From Takakia lepidozioides (Eukaryota > Streptophyta > Takakiopsida > Takakiales > Takakiaceae): a stretch of 64,000 nt of DNA. The DNA lies in the NCBI GenBank assembly GCA_030704615.1, contig CM060732.1, positions 49,209,053-49,273,052 of the forward strand, read 5' to 3'. This document shows positions 1-12,059 of the stretch, one piece after another (positions within the stretch are counted from its first letter, which is position 1; each line of letters opens with the position of its first letter). The notes beneath the pieces were generated by a model that saw nothing but the letters and a program-made list of their open reading frames with translations, did no database searches and had not been told where the DNA came from. Both the position numbers and the translations under genes were made by a program.

Positions 1-1478
1 TTGAAGCCGGGGAATCAAATGCGGCTGTACGGCCGTGAAAGCTTCACATCTGCTTTACGCCAAACGTACAACAAAGCATGAGTGCGTTATCCTCATCTGT
101 ACGCTCAACCCAAAAACAAAAACATGTATGCCAAGACGATATGCTTCAGGATGATTCCTCCGATACTCACTACTGGAGGATTTGTGTCAAGTTGCTTTGC
201 ACTGAAAAAGCCAATTCTCCTTTCCAATCTAGCCAATCCTCCCAATCTTCGCAATTTTTTGACGAACAGGATTCCCGTACAGTCTTCCCAATGAACGTGT
301 CAGTGTGTAGGGAGGACTAAAGGGTAGAAGCCTTGAATGATCAGTCCAGGTGGCCTCCTGTTGCTGGCTGGCCAAGGGCCTCTTGGGGACGTTTTGGTGG
401 TGTCTGGGAGCGCCAAGTAGGATTAAAGTGTTTCGGCCATCCGACCAAGCTGTGACCCACAGGCCGAATGCTCGTCCCATCTTTACAGAGTAGAGAAGAA
501 GGTCCAGTTTGAAGCCTCGACAGCATGGCATGGGAATGCAGCAGATACTACATTAAACTGGGAGAGGATAAGGGAGGGAGTCAGTTTTCGGTAGACTTGG
601 CAAAGGAGGACAGCAACATGACAGGGGGGCCGCTGAGAGTGGCGCTTATATGTGGCACTTGGCCTTCCGCCGAGCGGGGGATCTCTTTGAACTCAGCTCG
701 CTCTGTGCTTGACCATCTGCAGGGACTTTTTAGGAACGATGGGTGTAAAACTAGAAAGAACCAGCTCAATGGGACACAATTCGTACCGAATGGATATCTC
801 CACACGCACTCGTCACTCCACGAGCTGCCGCGGTATGACATAGGCGAGAGATTGATAGATTGTTGATTTCTCCCACAATTGCGCATTTCAGACCCAACCC
901 AAATGGTGAAAATTCAGAACTACAAATTTTTTGTGACTTGTTGAGCTGTGCTGGATTCCGCAGTATCCCTTCGCATCAAAACGATCATGTAGGCTCAATT
1001 TCATCCTCTGTATGCCAGCCCCCAGCTGCCGACCCACACATCCAGAACGAGAAACCTCGGAGAAGCGAAATTATAAAAAATTCGTCTCGCACATGTCACA
1101 GGTAATGAGAGAGAGCAAGTGCTGGTGGTATAGTTCATTGGGGACAGGGCGCTTTGGGTCAGGCTGATGATTTGGTCGTACGTTGCTATTACCTGAACCG
1201 CGAATTGCAGGTTTTTGCCATCTCTACAGCGCAGGTACTGCTTCGGCTCCCATGTTATTTCTGAAGATGAATGAGGGTTGAAGTTATGCAAATCAAACTC
1301 TTGGTCAAAGATTACATATGAGAAATGCCTCACCTGCCAACAGCCTTCTTTCACGAGTCATAAATCTTCCTTTTGTCTCTTGTGTAACAAATAAACAAGA
1401 GACAGGGACTCTGACAGTCCTTCCCGTGATATTTTGACATTCATGAACAAGTCACTAACCGGACAGTCATGGACAAAG
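1..1478. other. No gene recognised
   Basis: Only short overlapping open frames with no recognisable motif are present on either strand. I see no repeat termini, RNA gene or recognisable transposon domain. Its right edge abuts the 3' end of the minus-strand Crinkler-like pseudogene, so part of it may be downstream flank of that gene. Confidence 0.5.
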
Positions 1479-3269
1479 CTACACCACCGGCCTGCATAAC
1501 TCAAGTGCTAACAACTGCCGGTCATGCTCCTGCTTCATCAGGGCACCTCCCTTTGCACCATCCGGCCATTCTATCCCGCTGCTTAAGAAAGGAGGGTAAC
1601 TGGTCGTTCCCTCAGGCCCAGCCCAATCGAAGTCAATAAAACAAACCTGATCCCTATTCAAATTCACCATTATGTTACTGAACCGCATATCACCATGAAC
1701 AGCCCTCAATTCCAATCCGTGGACTTGGTCCAGGCCTGCCGCAACGCATGCTTTGCACTGTTCCCATTGGTGGGGAGTCATCTGCTGCTGCTGTTCGTGA
1801 ACGTACTTCACCCAAAGGAAACCACCCTTCACCAACAGCCAAATACTGCATTGTTATGGCCTTCCATTCTCCGGGCAGAGCAGTAACACGGACTAATTCA
1901 GGGGCAAACCCCGCAGAATACCAACTGCGGTGTACCACCTCACCATAGCGCTGAGAAAATTTGACAATCACTAGTTTGCCACCAGACTCCACAAGATATA
2001 CCAGGCGCTGTCCTACTCGAGTAACTCGAGCAAGAGGATATTCTTCTGCTAGATGATAGGGCCAGCATGCCGCCGAAACCCTTTTCCTGCTTGCAGGTAT
2101 CTGGAGACTGTAGTAAAACCTTCTAAGCTCAAACAACAGCATCACCAAGGCTCTAATTACCCGAGCCAAATGCTCCACATACCGCTCGTCAGTGAGCCTA
2201 AGGAGATGCAGACTAGCTGTCAGCGGCTCAATCACTGGACGGTCATGAAACACCGCACCATTGATTCGAATATGCGGGCCAACAATCTCAATCAGAATGA
2301 TTGGGCAGCAAGAAGAAAGGTAGGAAGTTTCTGCAAGAGTGGCCCACTGCGCATATGTTGTAAGGTACTCGGCGTAGGACATGCCACTTTCCACGTAGGC
2401 ATCGCCATTTAAACCACATTCTGGCTTGACTTCTATAATCGCGAGTAGTTGGTCTCCGCTGAAGATAGCTGCATCTGGCTCCTGCATTGCATGGCGCCCT
2501 AGTTCCTTCACTTGGAAAAGATCAGGATGTCGTAGATCGAGGATTTCTTGCATGACATGGACCAATTGCTTCCTGCGGCATTCCTCAGAAAAAAATTACC
2601 CTTGCATACTACAAAATGCTTCTACAGCCTCCCAACAATCCGTTGTAAATTCTTCTTGTCCATGCAACCTGTCCCGAAATAATGCGAAGGCCCTGTGTGC
2701 CAGCTGTATTGGCATGCCAGTAGCTGTAGCTGGGCGATGGTTGTGGAGCAATGGTCCCCCTAAGGACTCCTGCAGCGTCCACATAGTTCTGTATTGCGAA
2801 GCAGCTGTTGATGGCGAGAGCTTGGCATCCTGAAACCTTTGAATGTGGGCCGCTTCGTCGGTCACTGCGGCAACAAACATCCAATTCTGAGCTGCATTTT
2901 TGTTTGACAAACCATTGATCCAAACTCTTACCAAGCTAGCCAAGGATAGGGTTCCACATATACATCACACAAACAAACATGTCTGTCAAAGGACCCTGAC
3001 AGAACACAGCGATACCTTCACCTGGAAATACCTGCAGAATGCTGGGGCTCTCTAAACGCTGTAACGAGCGATATCACCACACCAAGTCGGCGAGGAAAAA
3101 CACTGAGCAAAGAATCCCTGTCAGCAGCTGCAAGTACACTTGGAGATGTAAATCCATTGTTCACAAGTATATCCAAATCTTGGTCGCTAATTTCCTCAAA
3201 CTCCTCCGGCGGTAGCTTTGTCTCCAAAAGCTTTCGAACACGCTCACGCTTAGCCATCCTCCCCTCCAT
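1479..3269 (-). pseudogene. Crinkler-type PD-(D/E)xK nuclease + protein kinase, disrupted
   Basis: Modelled as exon 1 at 3269-3022 (donor GTGAAG) and exon 2 from 2935 (acceptor CTAG), phases compatible, 86-bp intron. The N-terminus is charged and then resembles a SAM/helix-hairpin-helix-like module (F-E-E-I-S-D-Q-D-L..., N-G-F-T-S-P-S-V-L). Exon 2 carries a restriction-endonuclease-like core: an Asp in EPDAAIF followed by IIEVKPE, the E-x-K of PD-(D/E)xK nucleases. A kinase follows: LVIVKF (candidate Lys), HGDMRFSNIMV (catalytic loop), CFIDFDWAG (metal-binding loop), then YPPFL..GIEWPDGA and a C-terminal HD. That tail pattern is typical of kinases in Crinkler (CRN/CR) effector-like proteins. 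Two lesions: an in-frame TAA at 2598-2596 with homologous frame on both sides, and a one-base-type frameshift at about 1805-1830 between the N-lobe and the catalytic loop. Such nuclease-kinase proteins are regarded as conflict or effector systems. A functional role here is unlikely. Confidence 0.7.
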
Positions 3270-3465
3270 GCAGGGGTATGGTTTTCTGGAAAGAAAACCA
3301 GATCAAGAGAGGCGCAAGCAGCAACGACAAGTAATGGCGTGAGAAAGCAAGGAGAGCATCAGAGATAGGACACCAGAATTCAGAGAGAAAGAGCGAGAGA
3401 GCGAGAGGGACTGAGCGAGAGTAGAGGGAATGAGCACATATGCGAGCCTCCGTCGGGGGTAGTCA

Positions 3466-4200
3466 TTAACCCTTAAAGTCGGTTGGGGAAGAATTCCATA
3501 TTGCAACTTCTTCTTTTAACCCCTAAACGGCCGAATCGGGTCGCCCGAGTTTTCATCCATCCACAGTATGCACGGATGAAGACGGATGAAGGAGCGGCTT
3601 TAACGAAAAATGTAGCGCTAGAGAAGATGCGCACGCCGGTCTTTACGGCGCCCCCAACAGGTAAAATCTCCGCCGTGAGGGATTTTTGAAGTTTGCGATT
3701 TGCAGGATTTTGGATGGAGGGGGGGGCGCCACGCCGTTGACCGTCGACGTGGCAGGCCGGCGCGGCCACGGGGGTGGCATTTTGCGGCGGGGGGCCATGC
3801 AGGGCTGATGAAGGGGCGGCCGGCACGGTTCGATTGAGGTGGCCCTGCGAAATATTGGGAACCGTCGACGTGGCCCGGGAAACGTCATGCGGGAATCCGG
3901 CGTCCAATTGCCTGACCTGAAGGAGGCCCGAAATTTCACAAAATGTAGCATCCAAATGCAATAGGAAATTCTTGGCCAGGGTAGTGTAGGGGGTTCCTGG
4001 ACGGAATTCCAGAATAGACTTCCGGGAATTCCAGTTTACATTTCTCAGCAATTCGTAAGTTGATCCCCCGGTAAACATAACGGCAGAACCCAGCCTCGGT
4101 GATATTTTCGGGAAGGCTTCCAGGCTGGGAACCCCAAGCTGCCAAGCGGTTCCACATTACATTTCCACGGCCTGCCCTTAGGCGGGCCTCGCCTCTTCCG
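3466..4200. mobile_element. Degenerate copy of a TTAACCC-ended element family
   Basis: TTAACCCTTAAA-like words occur at 3466 and again at 3516 (TTAACCCCTAAACGG). From 3516 inward the DNA is GC-rich and weakly collinear with the element at 42315-43259: both have CGAATCGGGTCG, a GATGAAG..GATGA stretch, a TTTACGGCG block, a GTGGCCCGG(G)AAAC block and GGCC(C)..GAAATTTCAC. No transposase is visible. The right terminus is not resolved, so the end coordinate is a guess. Confidence 0.4.
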
Positions 4201-5133
4201 CCCCCTGTTTTGTGCCCTACGTAGCCCGTGGTATTGTGGGGCCACCCTTCACCCCCCCCCCGCCCCCATGTCTAGCAGCCAGTGCGGGCTGCCACGCCTG
4301 CCAGCCTGGTGCCCTAAAACAGTTTGGGGCCACGTATGCAGATCTGAAAATGCTGACTCGAATTACTTGTAAAATTCATAAAAAAATCAAGTGTTGTTAA
4401 AAGCGTGCAAAGGGTCGTTGGAAAGCTGCCATTCAGGGCTACATTGTTTCTTCCAACGTCACCTCAATCAGAGTAAATCACAGAAAGTTACAAGAGAGCG
4501 AAAAAAACAGGGGCGTAAGGGTCAATGTATATTGAACTTGTACTGTATGTATATCAGTGGATGATAATTCGCCGAAGGATACCATGAGAAAAAAATATCT
4601 GCCGCTCTGAGTGCTGGCAATGTCCTGACTGATGATATAAGAACTTGGATGGATGAATCTTCTATCGGACGACACACTGCACGAAACAGGATGTTGACGT
4701 GGCCCTCTCTCATTGATGCAACTGCGTCACGTATGCCACGCGCATGCGACGCAGTCAGCACAGCACCGCGAGCGGTCGGGCTCGCGGTCGACCGCGGACA
4801 ACAGGTACTGCGGTCGCGGGTGACCGCGGTCAATAAGGCGGACAGGGGTGACCGCCTCAGCCGGCTCTCCCTGTGGACTTTAGGACAACCATTATTGGCT
4901 TGGCAGGTTATCCGGTGCTGATGACCGGCAGAAGGCGGTCGAACGAAATAAGGAAATAAACGGCAAAAGGGCCGCTCGAAGGGGGCTCGTCTGTGGGTGT
5001 TGGTCGCTGCGAGGCTGCTGCCATTGATCGATCGAGCGAGCGAGCGAGTAGCGGGCGCTTGCAAGAGAGAGAGAGTTTGGAGCAGCGCTTGCAATCTTGA
5101 CAGTGCAGGAGGGGTAGAGAAAGGAAGGGAAGG
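4201..5133 (+). promoter_or_regulatory. Upstream region and 5' leader of SAR1
   Basis: No gene recognised. The stretch 4730-4860 is strongly GC-rich with many overlapping CCGCGGTC/GACCGCGG words and their reverse complements, unlike its surroundings. A short GAGC microsatellite lies at about 5035-5050 and a GA-rich tract just before the SAR1 ATG, as is common in plant 5' leaders. A promoter role is inferred from position only. Confidence 0.35.
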
Positions 5134-7028
5134 ATGTTTTTGGTGGACTGGTTCTACAGCGTGCTTGCCACTCTAGGGCTGTGGCAGAAAGAGGCCAAAA
5201 TCTTGTTCCTGGGGCTTGATAATGCTGGCAAAACTACGCTGCTGCACATGCTCAAGGATGAGGTACGGGATGGGGCTCTCGAATCTCTTGTTTTGGTGTT
5301 TCTTTCTCTAAGGGAAGTTTGGTTCATTGATGAGAACGGGCAGAACGGGGAGAAGGCGATATGGATGAGTTAGTTTTAGATCTTGAGTGTTTGTGTTCGT
5401 GAGAGTTTTGCTTTGTGCCATGCCATGCATAGGGAGATAAGACTCTCGTGGGAGCGAAGGCCTGTCAAAGATCTACCCGTTTCTTCCTAATGAATCGGGA
5501 AGGGGTTAGGAGTATGTAGGGGCGTTGCGTAGGGGGAAAGGGGTAGGAGATCCTGGCTGAATTTTCTTTGAAAGATATTTTCCTTTCTTCCTTATGGTGG
5601 ACGTGGACTGCTTACGAGATCTCCGAGGATTAGAAGAAAAAGCTAGAAAAGAGGGGTAAGAGAGGGACGTACGTTCTAAATCGGCTGAATTGGTGATGCA
5701 TCTCTTGCTTACACATTCCGTGAGGATAGAAAGAGCAGAGAAAAGCATTGGGGGTCAATTCCTGTTACCATGTAATTGTACCCCTCTTGCTTAAAGAGGG
5801 CTTGAATGTTTTCTGACATGCACACACACTGGATCCATGGCTTTCTATGGTGTTGCAGAGGTTGGCGCAACATCAACCAACGCAGTATCCTACATCGGAG
5901 GAGTTGAGCATTGGAAAGATCAAGTTCAAAGCGTTTGACTTGGGTGGTCACCAGATTGCACGACGTGTTTGGAAGGACTACTATGCCAAGGTATGACCAG
6001 TCTGTTGTAGAACAATATAATAAGCTTAATTTGTTCCAAAGAGATGGAAAACTTGTATGCTTGGTGAAACAGGACGGGTTATATTCCTGGCTGATAGTCA
6101 TGTGCCCTGAGTCGAAAGTACATTGAGTGGAAGTATATCGAGTGGCAGTTCCTAGGTTGTTCCTATTGCTTGAAGGGCAGCCTGCCTTGCTTTATCATCG
6201 ATGCTGATTAAATTGGCCTTTCATAATACAAAATAGAGCGTTAGATTTTCGAAAGCGGCGCCCAAATGTCCACTACATTTGCAGATGTAAGCTTGGGGGG
6301 GGGGGGCAGAGAGAGATCTGTCTAGGGTTGAAGCAGACGAAAGTGCTAGATCATAGTATTGATAGTCCCGTCTTTCTGTCCTATGGATTGGGGGTATTGT
6401 TGTTGCATTGGATTTCTCACAGGAGCCGCTTTGCTGTAGGAGCACCTGGAACCTGCAGCACACGGTCATAGTGACTAATGAGGTCTTTTATGGTTTGTCT
6501 GGCTACAAATGTAGTGTAGGGTTCCAGTAATGATGGACAAGATCATGCACATGACGTAGGAGCTATATGACAATTGTAGGAGCTATATCCTCCTCATACA
6601 ATCGGTGATGGATTAGGGTTGTATGGAGACTGAACAGGGCTGTTCAAGTGTCTTCACTCTTAGTCCATGGCAGTCAGGCTTTAAACAATCATATGTTTCA
6701 AATACAGGTGGATGCCATAGTGTATTTGGTGGATGCAGCTGATAAAGAGAGGTTTGTGGAGTCAAAGAAGGAGCTGGATGCGCTACTTTCAGATGACTCA
6801 CTGGGGCAAGTACCTTTTTTGATCCTGGGCAACAAGATTGATATCCCATACGCAGCATCAGAAGATGAGCTGCGGTATTCACTGGGCCTCAGCAACTACA
6901 CCACGGGCAAGGGCAAGGTGAACATGGGGGAGACCAACATGCGGCCAATTGAAGTTTTCATGTGCAGTATTGTGCGTAAGATGGGCTATGGCGAGGGAAT
7001 CCAGTGGATGTCCCAGTATATCAAGTAG
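5134..7028 (+). CDS. SAR1: SAR1 small GTPase (COPII coat assembly)
   Basis: Three exons: 5134-5262, 5859-5990 and 6708-7028, all with GT..AG borders and phase-0 joins, giving 193 codons, the usual SAR1 length. SAR1 binds the ER membrane through an N-terminal amphipathic helix when GTP-loaded and recruits the COPII coat for ER-to-Golgi budding. Visible motifs are the hydrophobic N-terminus MFLVDWFY, the P-loop GLDNAGKTT (G1), DLGGHQ (G3) with the SAR1-type His, NKID (G4) and CSIV (G5), ending in SQYIK. The lack of a Gly at position 2 fits SAR1 and not myristoylated ARFs. Every family landmark is intact, so it is very probably functional. Intron 2 (5991-6707) contains a G-homopolymer at about 6294-6307 but no gene. 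Confidence 0.96.
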
Positions 7029-8612
7029 CTCACCATCTTGTGGCAACTGGTGGGGGGTTGGAGTACTCGGCAGACGCTTTGTGTGGGAACAGTTTCAAGT
7101 TAGCCTAGGTTTGAGGCAGGGCACTCTCTCTGGATTGGTGCCATGTCCATATTTGGTTAGTGCTGGGTGTAGAGTGGAGCTCGATTGTAACCCTTGTTAC
7201 AGATTTTAGAAATCATCTAGTATACTTAAATGTTGATTTGCAGATGCTATGTGTCACTGACATTTGTTGTCCACAACCATCTCTGGGTGCCGGCTCCTAC
7301 GGTACCATTCATAGGTTCTTAGCAATCAAAAAACAGACTCTTTCTTGGCCAGTGAATCTACCATCAGTGGTAGTTCAGAATGTTGTTTTTGGGCATTCAG
7401 TGATCAGCGTCTACTGGTTAGTAAATGCGGATCAATGTTATTGCTTCAATGGAAACAAGAGAATCTGTGTTAAAAGCAGTTTTGTTACTGGGTCATGTCC
7501 TTAATCTTTCCAGTGCAAAATCCCTTTCATATGGTGGAAGGGGTCTGTCGCTTACTGTCATGTTAGGAAGACAGGTGCAGTAGTTATCAGCTTTGGCTCA
7601 AATCTGTTTGATCATCCATTTTTCAGTATAGAAAACAAGCCTTTGGTGCTTTGCATGTCAGTTGTGCCTGCTTTCATAGGCAAAGCACTTGTGCAGCATC
7701 ACCAAACTTGTCAACAGTATTTTTGGAGCTTTCCAAGATGGTTCTAATATATCGCATCGCTGCTCTGTTGCTCTGTTGCATGTCATTATTGGTTGGCACT
7801 ATGGAGATAATGTGAGACACGAATGTGATGGTCAATCGTGATCTAATCCTTTGTAAACTTAAAGGTTAAGTCGTCCTAGCTGGGGAGTTGTCTGTATTTA
7901 GTAGCTCTGTCATGAGTGACAGTGTGGTAGGAAGGTGTGGTTGAACATCTCTCACTGTTCGCATTCGTCATGAAACAACTTAGGGTCGATTCTGGTGCAA
8001 CAAGGCCTAGGTGTCCTTAACTGGCATGTGCTCTCGCCATCTTGGTTGTCCACATCAATCTCCCTTCCTAGAATGTAGTATCATAGTTGATTATCTCTGG
8101 GCTTCCTGCCAAGAAAAATCATTGCAGATCGCAAAGAATCAGCCAGCATGTCAGCATGTCTGGTTGACTTCATGTTGTGAAGTGTGTTGGAAGTGTGCAT
8201 AACAGCACTTCTCCAATGTGATAGGTTAAGAGCCTGCATTGTAGGAAAGAAGATTAGATATACGAGGAGATGGTGTTGTGGTTTTGTTCATGCGCTTCTG
8301 TGGTGCTTCTCTCTGAGCTTAAATTTCAGTTGATATGATTGTTGAGCCTTGTGGGTGCTTCGAATGAGCATCGGGTAAGTTCCAATGACAGAATATAAAG
8401 CACCAAACACCAACGTTTCCACACCAAAAAGCTGAACCTAATACACCCGAAAGCTGAACCTAATACAAGTGTTGCGAGGATGCAGATGCAGGGTTGATCA
8501 TGTCGTGGATCGTGTGTGCAGATGAGGAGTTTCAGAAGCTTTCGATCCATCTTTATTCCTGAGAACTGGATCTCAGGTTCCAGCAGATTCTGGGCAGTGT
8601 CATGCCAGCGCT
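7029..8612. other. SAR1 3' flank / WDR13-like 5' flank
   Basis: No coding signal beyond short frames. The first part probably contains the SAR1 3' UTR. The last part, just before 8613, contains several CAG acceptor-like sites, so a 5'-UTR intron of the WD40 gene is possible. No transposon termini were seen. Confidence 0.4.
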
Positions 8613-9941
8613 ATGAGTGGGAAGCCCAGCCATGCTAGAGTGTATGCGGCTCTGCTGGAGCCTGGAAATGAGGATGCCTCCTATATCGCCATGCGCCGCC
8701 TACTGATCTACCGGAAGGCCCTTGCAGGCAGTCTGCTGCGACACGAATGGAAGTTGAATGGGAGTGGTTACTTGGTAATCCGTGAGTACATACGGCAGCT
8801 TAAGCAGTCGGAGAAATCACACCCGACAAGTCCTTTCAGTGCTCCCGGAGAAATTGGGCCATGGGCATCTTACGAGATGAGCAGCTGGAACTCAAGTAAG
8901 GGGGGTAGTGCAGTCAGTGAATCCGGAGCTGCAGAGATTGCCTCTGAGCCGGGCTACTCATTTGTTGGTATGCATTGCGTTTTTGACGATTGCAAGGCTT
9001 CGGTAAATGTTGTGAAGTTTGGGCATATGAGCTCAGATCTGTTGGCGTATGCTGCAGCAGATGGCAGCATCACCCTGTGCAATGTGCTGCTCCCGCCTCG
9101 TGTTCTGCATCGTCTAAAGGGCCACACCAAAGAAGTCACAGACTTGGATTGGTCACTGAACAACCAGTACTTGAGCTCGTCATCGATGGATAAGAGCGTG
9201 AGGGTTTGGGATGTAAAGAACGGGGACTGCCTGCGCGTCATCTATGGCACCTCTCCTCAGCTCTGCATTCGATTCCATCCTGTAAACAACAACTTTCTCC
9301 TTGTGGGAAACGGGAATAAACAGATAGTGGTGTTCAACTTTAGCACTGGTCGCATCTTGCATAGGCTCTCTCTTGACAGCAACATCACTGCTATGGACAT
9401 CGACCAGGCAGGCCACGTTATCTTTGCGGGAGATTCAAAGGGTTGCATTCACAGTGTGAGCTTGCAGATACACAAAGAGCATTTCCTTAGGCATTCACAT
9501 CGCATTGCAATGGTTGGGCTGCGCAAATCGGCCACCACCACCGTCCAGTTTCGCATCTTCTCCCGCTTGGCCAATGGGCCTGTTCTCCTCGCCGCCACCC
9601 AAGATGGCAGCCTGCGGTTCTTCAGCGTTGCATTGCCAGTACAAGGCTACCTTTCTCTCAAGTGCTCCCTTCAGCTTCCCCCTCGTGCAAGAAACATCCG
9701 GGCCTCTTTCTGCCCTCTTCTTTCATTACAGAAGGGGGAGTTCATAGTGTCGGGGCATGAGGATGCAAACGTCTATTTCTACGACTTCACGCGCCCCAAG
9801 CATCCGTGTGTGAACAAGCTCCAGGGCCATGGTGTGCCAGTGGTTGGAGTGGCATGGAATCACGGGGAAAACTTGTTGGCATCCTCCGACTGCGAAGGTG
9901 TAGTCATCGTCTGGAAACGAGCCAAGGCTGCGGCAAGGTAG
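8613..9941 (+). CDS. WDR13: WDR13-like WD40-repeat protein
   Basis: Single uninterrupted frame of 442 codons. After a basic, helical N-terminal region come WD40 blades from about residue 105 to the end. Diagnostic stretches are HCVFDDCKASVNVVKFG, LKGHTKEVTDLDWSLNN, DKSVRVWDVKNGDCLRVI, FHPVNNNFLLVGN, FCPLLSLQKGEF, and the last blade NKLQGHGVPVVGVAWN..LLASSDCEGVVIVWKR. The spacing and the final blade match animal WDR13 closely, and family length (about 485 aa in human) is similar. WD40 propellers are protein-interaction scaffolds; the plant role of this orthologue is not known to me. The ATG chosen is the first of the frame and lies just upstream of the conserved region. The gene is intronless, unlike its neighbours, so an ancient retrocopy origin is possible. 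Confidence 0.85.
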   Translation: MSGKPSHARVYAALLEPGNEDASYIAMRRLLIYRKALAGSLLRHEWKLNGSGYLVIREYIRQLKQSEKSHPTSPFSAPGEIGPWASYEMSSWNSSKGGSAVSESGAAEIASEPGYSFVGMHCVFDDCKASVNVVKFGHMSSDLLAYAAADGSITLCNVLLPPRVLHRLKGHTKEVTDLDWSLNNQYLSSSSMDKSVRVWDVKNGDCLRVIYGTSPQLCIRFHPVNNNFLLVGNGNKQIVVFNFSTGRILHRLSLDSNITAMDIDQAGHVIFAGDSKGCIHSVSLQIHKEHFLRHSHRIAMVGLRKSATTTVQFRIFSRLANGPVLLAATQDGSLRFFSVALPVQGYLSLKCSLQLPPRARNIRASFCPLLSLQKGEFIVSGHEDANVYFYDFTRPKHPCVNKLQGHGVPVVGVAWNHGENLLASSDCEGVVIVWKRAKAAAR

Positions 9942-10694
9942 CTTTACCCCCCACCCCCACCATCATCTTTCTCTTCTTCTAGGCAAACTCTACACACACC
10001 GGATTGGGAAATCACCCAAAACAACTTCAGACTATTCTATTCCGAATGTCAGCTCGGCTGCTGCATTCCTCATGCCTACTGCCGTCACTCGTCTTTCTTT
10101 CTTAAACTTTACTTACTTTTCAGTAGAATGAGCGCAGGTAGTTACGAAAAGTGCTGCCTCTTCACTCTGAACAATCTTAGTACAGAACAACATCAACATG
10201 CACTGGCACCCCTTTTGTGCTTCATCAGAACATTTCATCGGATTTTTTCTTCATCATCAGTGACCTTTGAGTACTCTGATTGTGTGAACATTCTGCTTCA
10301 TCATCACTCCATAAGTAGCATGCCTCAACATCTGTTATTGATTCAATGCACATTTCACGTCAATGCTGAGAGCCGGCTTGGCAGTAAACAGACACTACTC
10401 GGTGGATAATTTTTGGGAAGTGAAATTCTGCCTAGAGTTTTTGAAACTAAGGGAGATTTGGGGTAATAAGGGCAACTGGATGCTGGTAGGAATAAGCTGG
10501 CATCATTACTTGTTCATGATTTGTCACAAATTCTCCTCAGTTTGCTCCATGCTTTGATTGTATCAGCACTCTACATGAGAAATAACTGATGGTGTCCATC
10601 AGCCTCAAAAAGCTACTTTATTGTAATGAAGGTAATTGGCCTGTCCTAAGTCCTAACCAGTGTGGTGTATCAGTCGAGGTACTGGTATTCCACT
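9942..10694. other. Flank of the WD40 gene, no gene seen
   Basis: A pyrimidine-rich stretch follows the stop codon, probably 3' UTR. The remaining short frames have no recognisable motif. Confidence 0.4.
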
Positions 10695-11840
10695 TTAACC
10701 CGCAAGTGTCAAACCGACCCGTTTTGGCTTAGCTTAACCAGCCATAACTTCCTGTGGTTAAGGCTGATTGGCCCTTTTTTGGGCTCAATCGACAGATAAT
10801 CGGGCCCCTTTCATATGACATTGGCCAATTGGTCAATGCTTGAAGGGGTAGGGGTCTGGACCAATTGGAAGGGGGCCAACTCAGCTTTTTGAGGCCATTT
10901 TGGTACCCCTAACCTGCCCAAGTTGCTGACATGGCAACTGCGGTCAGGTTAGGGTGAATGAATGATACCCCATAAAGGGATGGGCGGCACGCTTGCCCAA
11001 ACCCATTGATTGCCCGGCAGGGGGTATGGTGGTCTGGGTATTCCCAGGCCTGCGCCCTAACCTGAGATCGACGGCGATGGAAGCTCCGGCCAACACCATG
11101 GGCTCTCCCATGGTGGGTGGGCCAAACCTGGGGCGGTGGTTTCATAGGGTTGAGGGGGAGTTGGGCCCCATGAAAGCAGGGCCGGGTAGCGAGAGGAGTT
11201 CCCAAACCCCGTGCCCTTCTGGGCTACGGCTCCAAATATCCTAGGCCTGCAGGCTATAACATAGGTGTGCCATTTTAAGTCTTGGGCAGGGAACCTAAAG
11301 ATGCGGTGGCATTGGCTGATTGGTCCCAAAGTTTTCGGGGACTTCATGTGAATGCCGTGACATCTCAACAGGAATTGACCGGCTGTTTTTTTATGTATAA
11401 TTTTAGGAAGAGAGATTTTTCCCTGCCCAAAGAAAATGGCATATTTGAACCCCCCAATTTGTCACTACAAAGGAGCCCACTTGAGAACGTTTCAGAAAAA
11501 ACTGAAAAATTATGAGAATGTGTGTTATCAGGTATGGAACAACATTCTTGAGACTCTCAAAAAGAAAAAATTAAAACTGCCCAAATACGAGCAAAAAACT
11601 GCTTGACACCTAGTTCTTAGTGGAGATTTTTTTTTGTCCCCACTCTACACTTCATAATCTTCAGATCTGGCGGTTGGATTTTGATGAAACTTTTTGTAGT
11701 AGGAGGTGGGGTAGGTGGGAAGTAATTCCAACGGTCAGTTTCACAGGGACACATATTCTCCAGATGAAAAAAGTTTTTGTGGGCCAGGGTCATGTTTTTC
11801 CACGAGAGGGTGAAAATGAGTTATGGCACTTAATGGTTAA
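10695..11840. mobile_element. Putative non-autonomous element with TTAACC termini
   Basis: The left end TTAACCCGCAAGTGTC and the reverse complement of the right end, TTAACCATTAAGTGCC, match at 12 of 16 positions and bound 1.15 kb. The interior is non-coding and contains TTAACC and GGTTAGGG words and internal inverted stretches. The termini resemble those of the elements at 3466 and 42315. Target duplication is not clear. Confidence 0.4.
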
Positions 11841-12059
11841 CAACTTCGTAGGTACTCAGCTGGTATGAGTTACTCAGAAATTTTCAAATTTGTAAGGACC
11901 GCACCTAGTATGAATAATGCGATGATATTCTCCAGCTATAAACTGAAAAATTAGTAGCAGTCAACAAGATGGTCTCTGGATAATGTACATTCAACTCAAC
12001 TGTAAGTGTAAGCACATCAATCATCTCCTCATTACCAGTGTTGGGCGGTTCTTGCCTTT

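Noticed and set aside
2596-2598. Explaining the TAA in the Crinkler-like gene as a short intron
   Set aside because: A GT..AG path would remove about 30 bases, too short for a plant intron, and the frame is homologous on both sides of the TAA.
6294-6307. G homopolymer in SAR1 intron 2 as a regulatory quadruplex
   Set aside because: A single homopolymer run in an intron; no conserved context visible.
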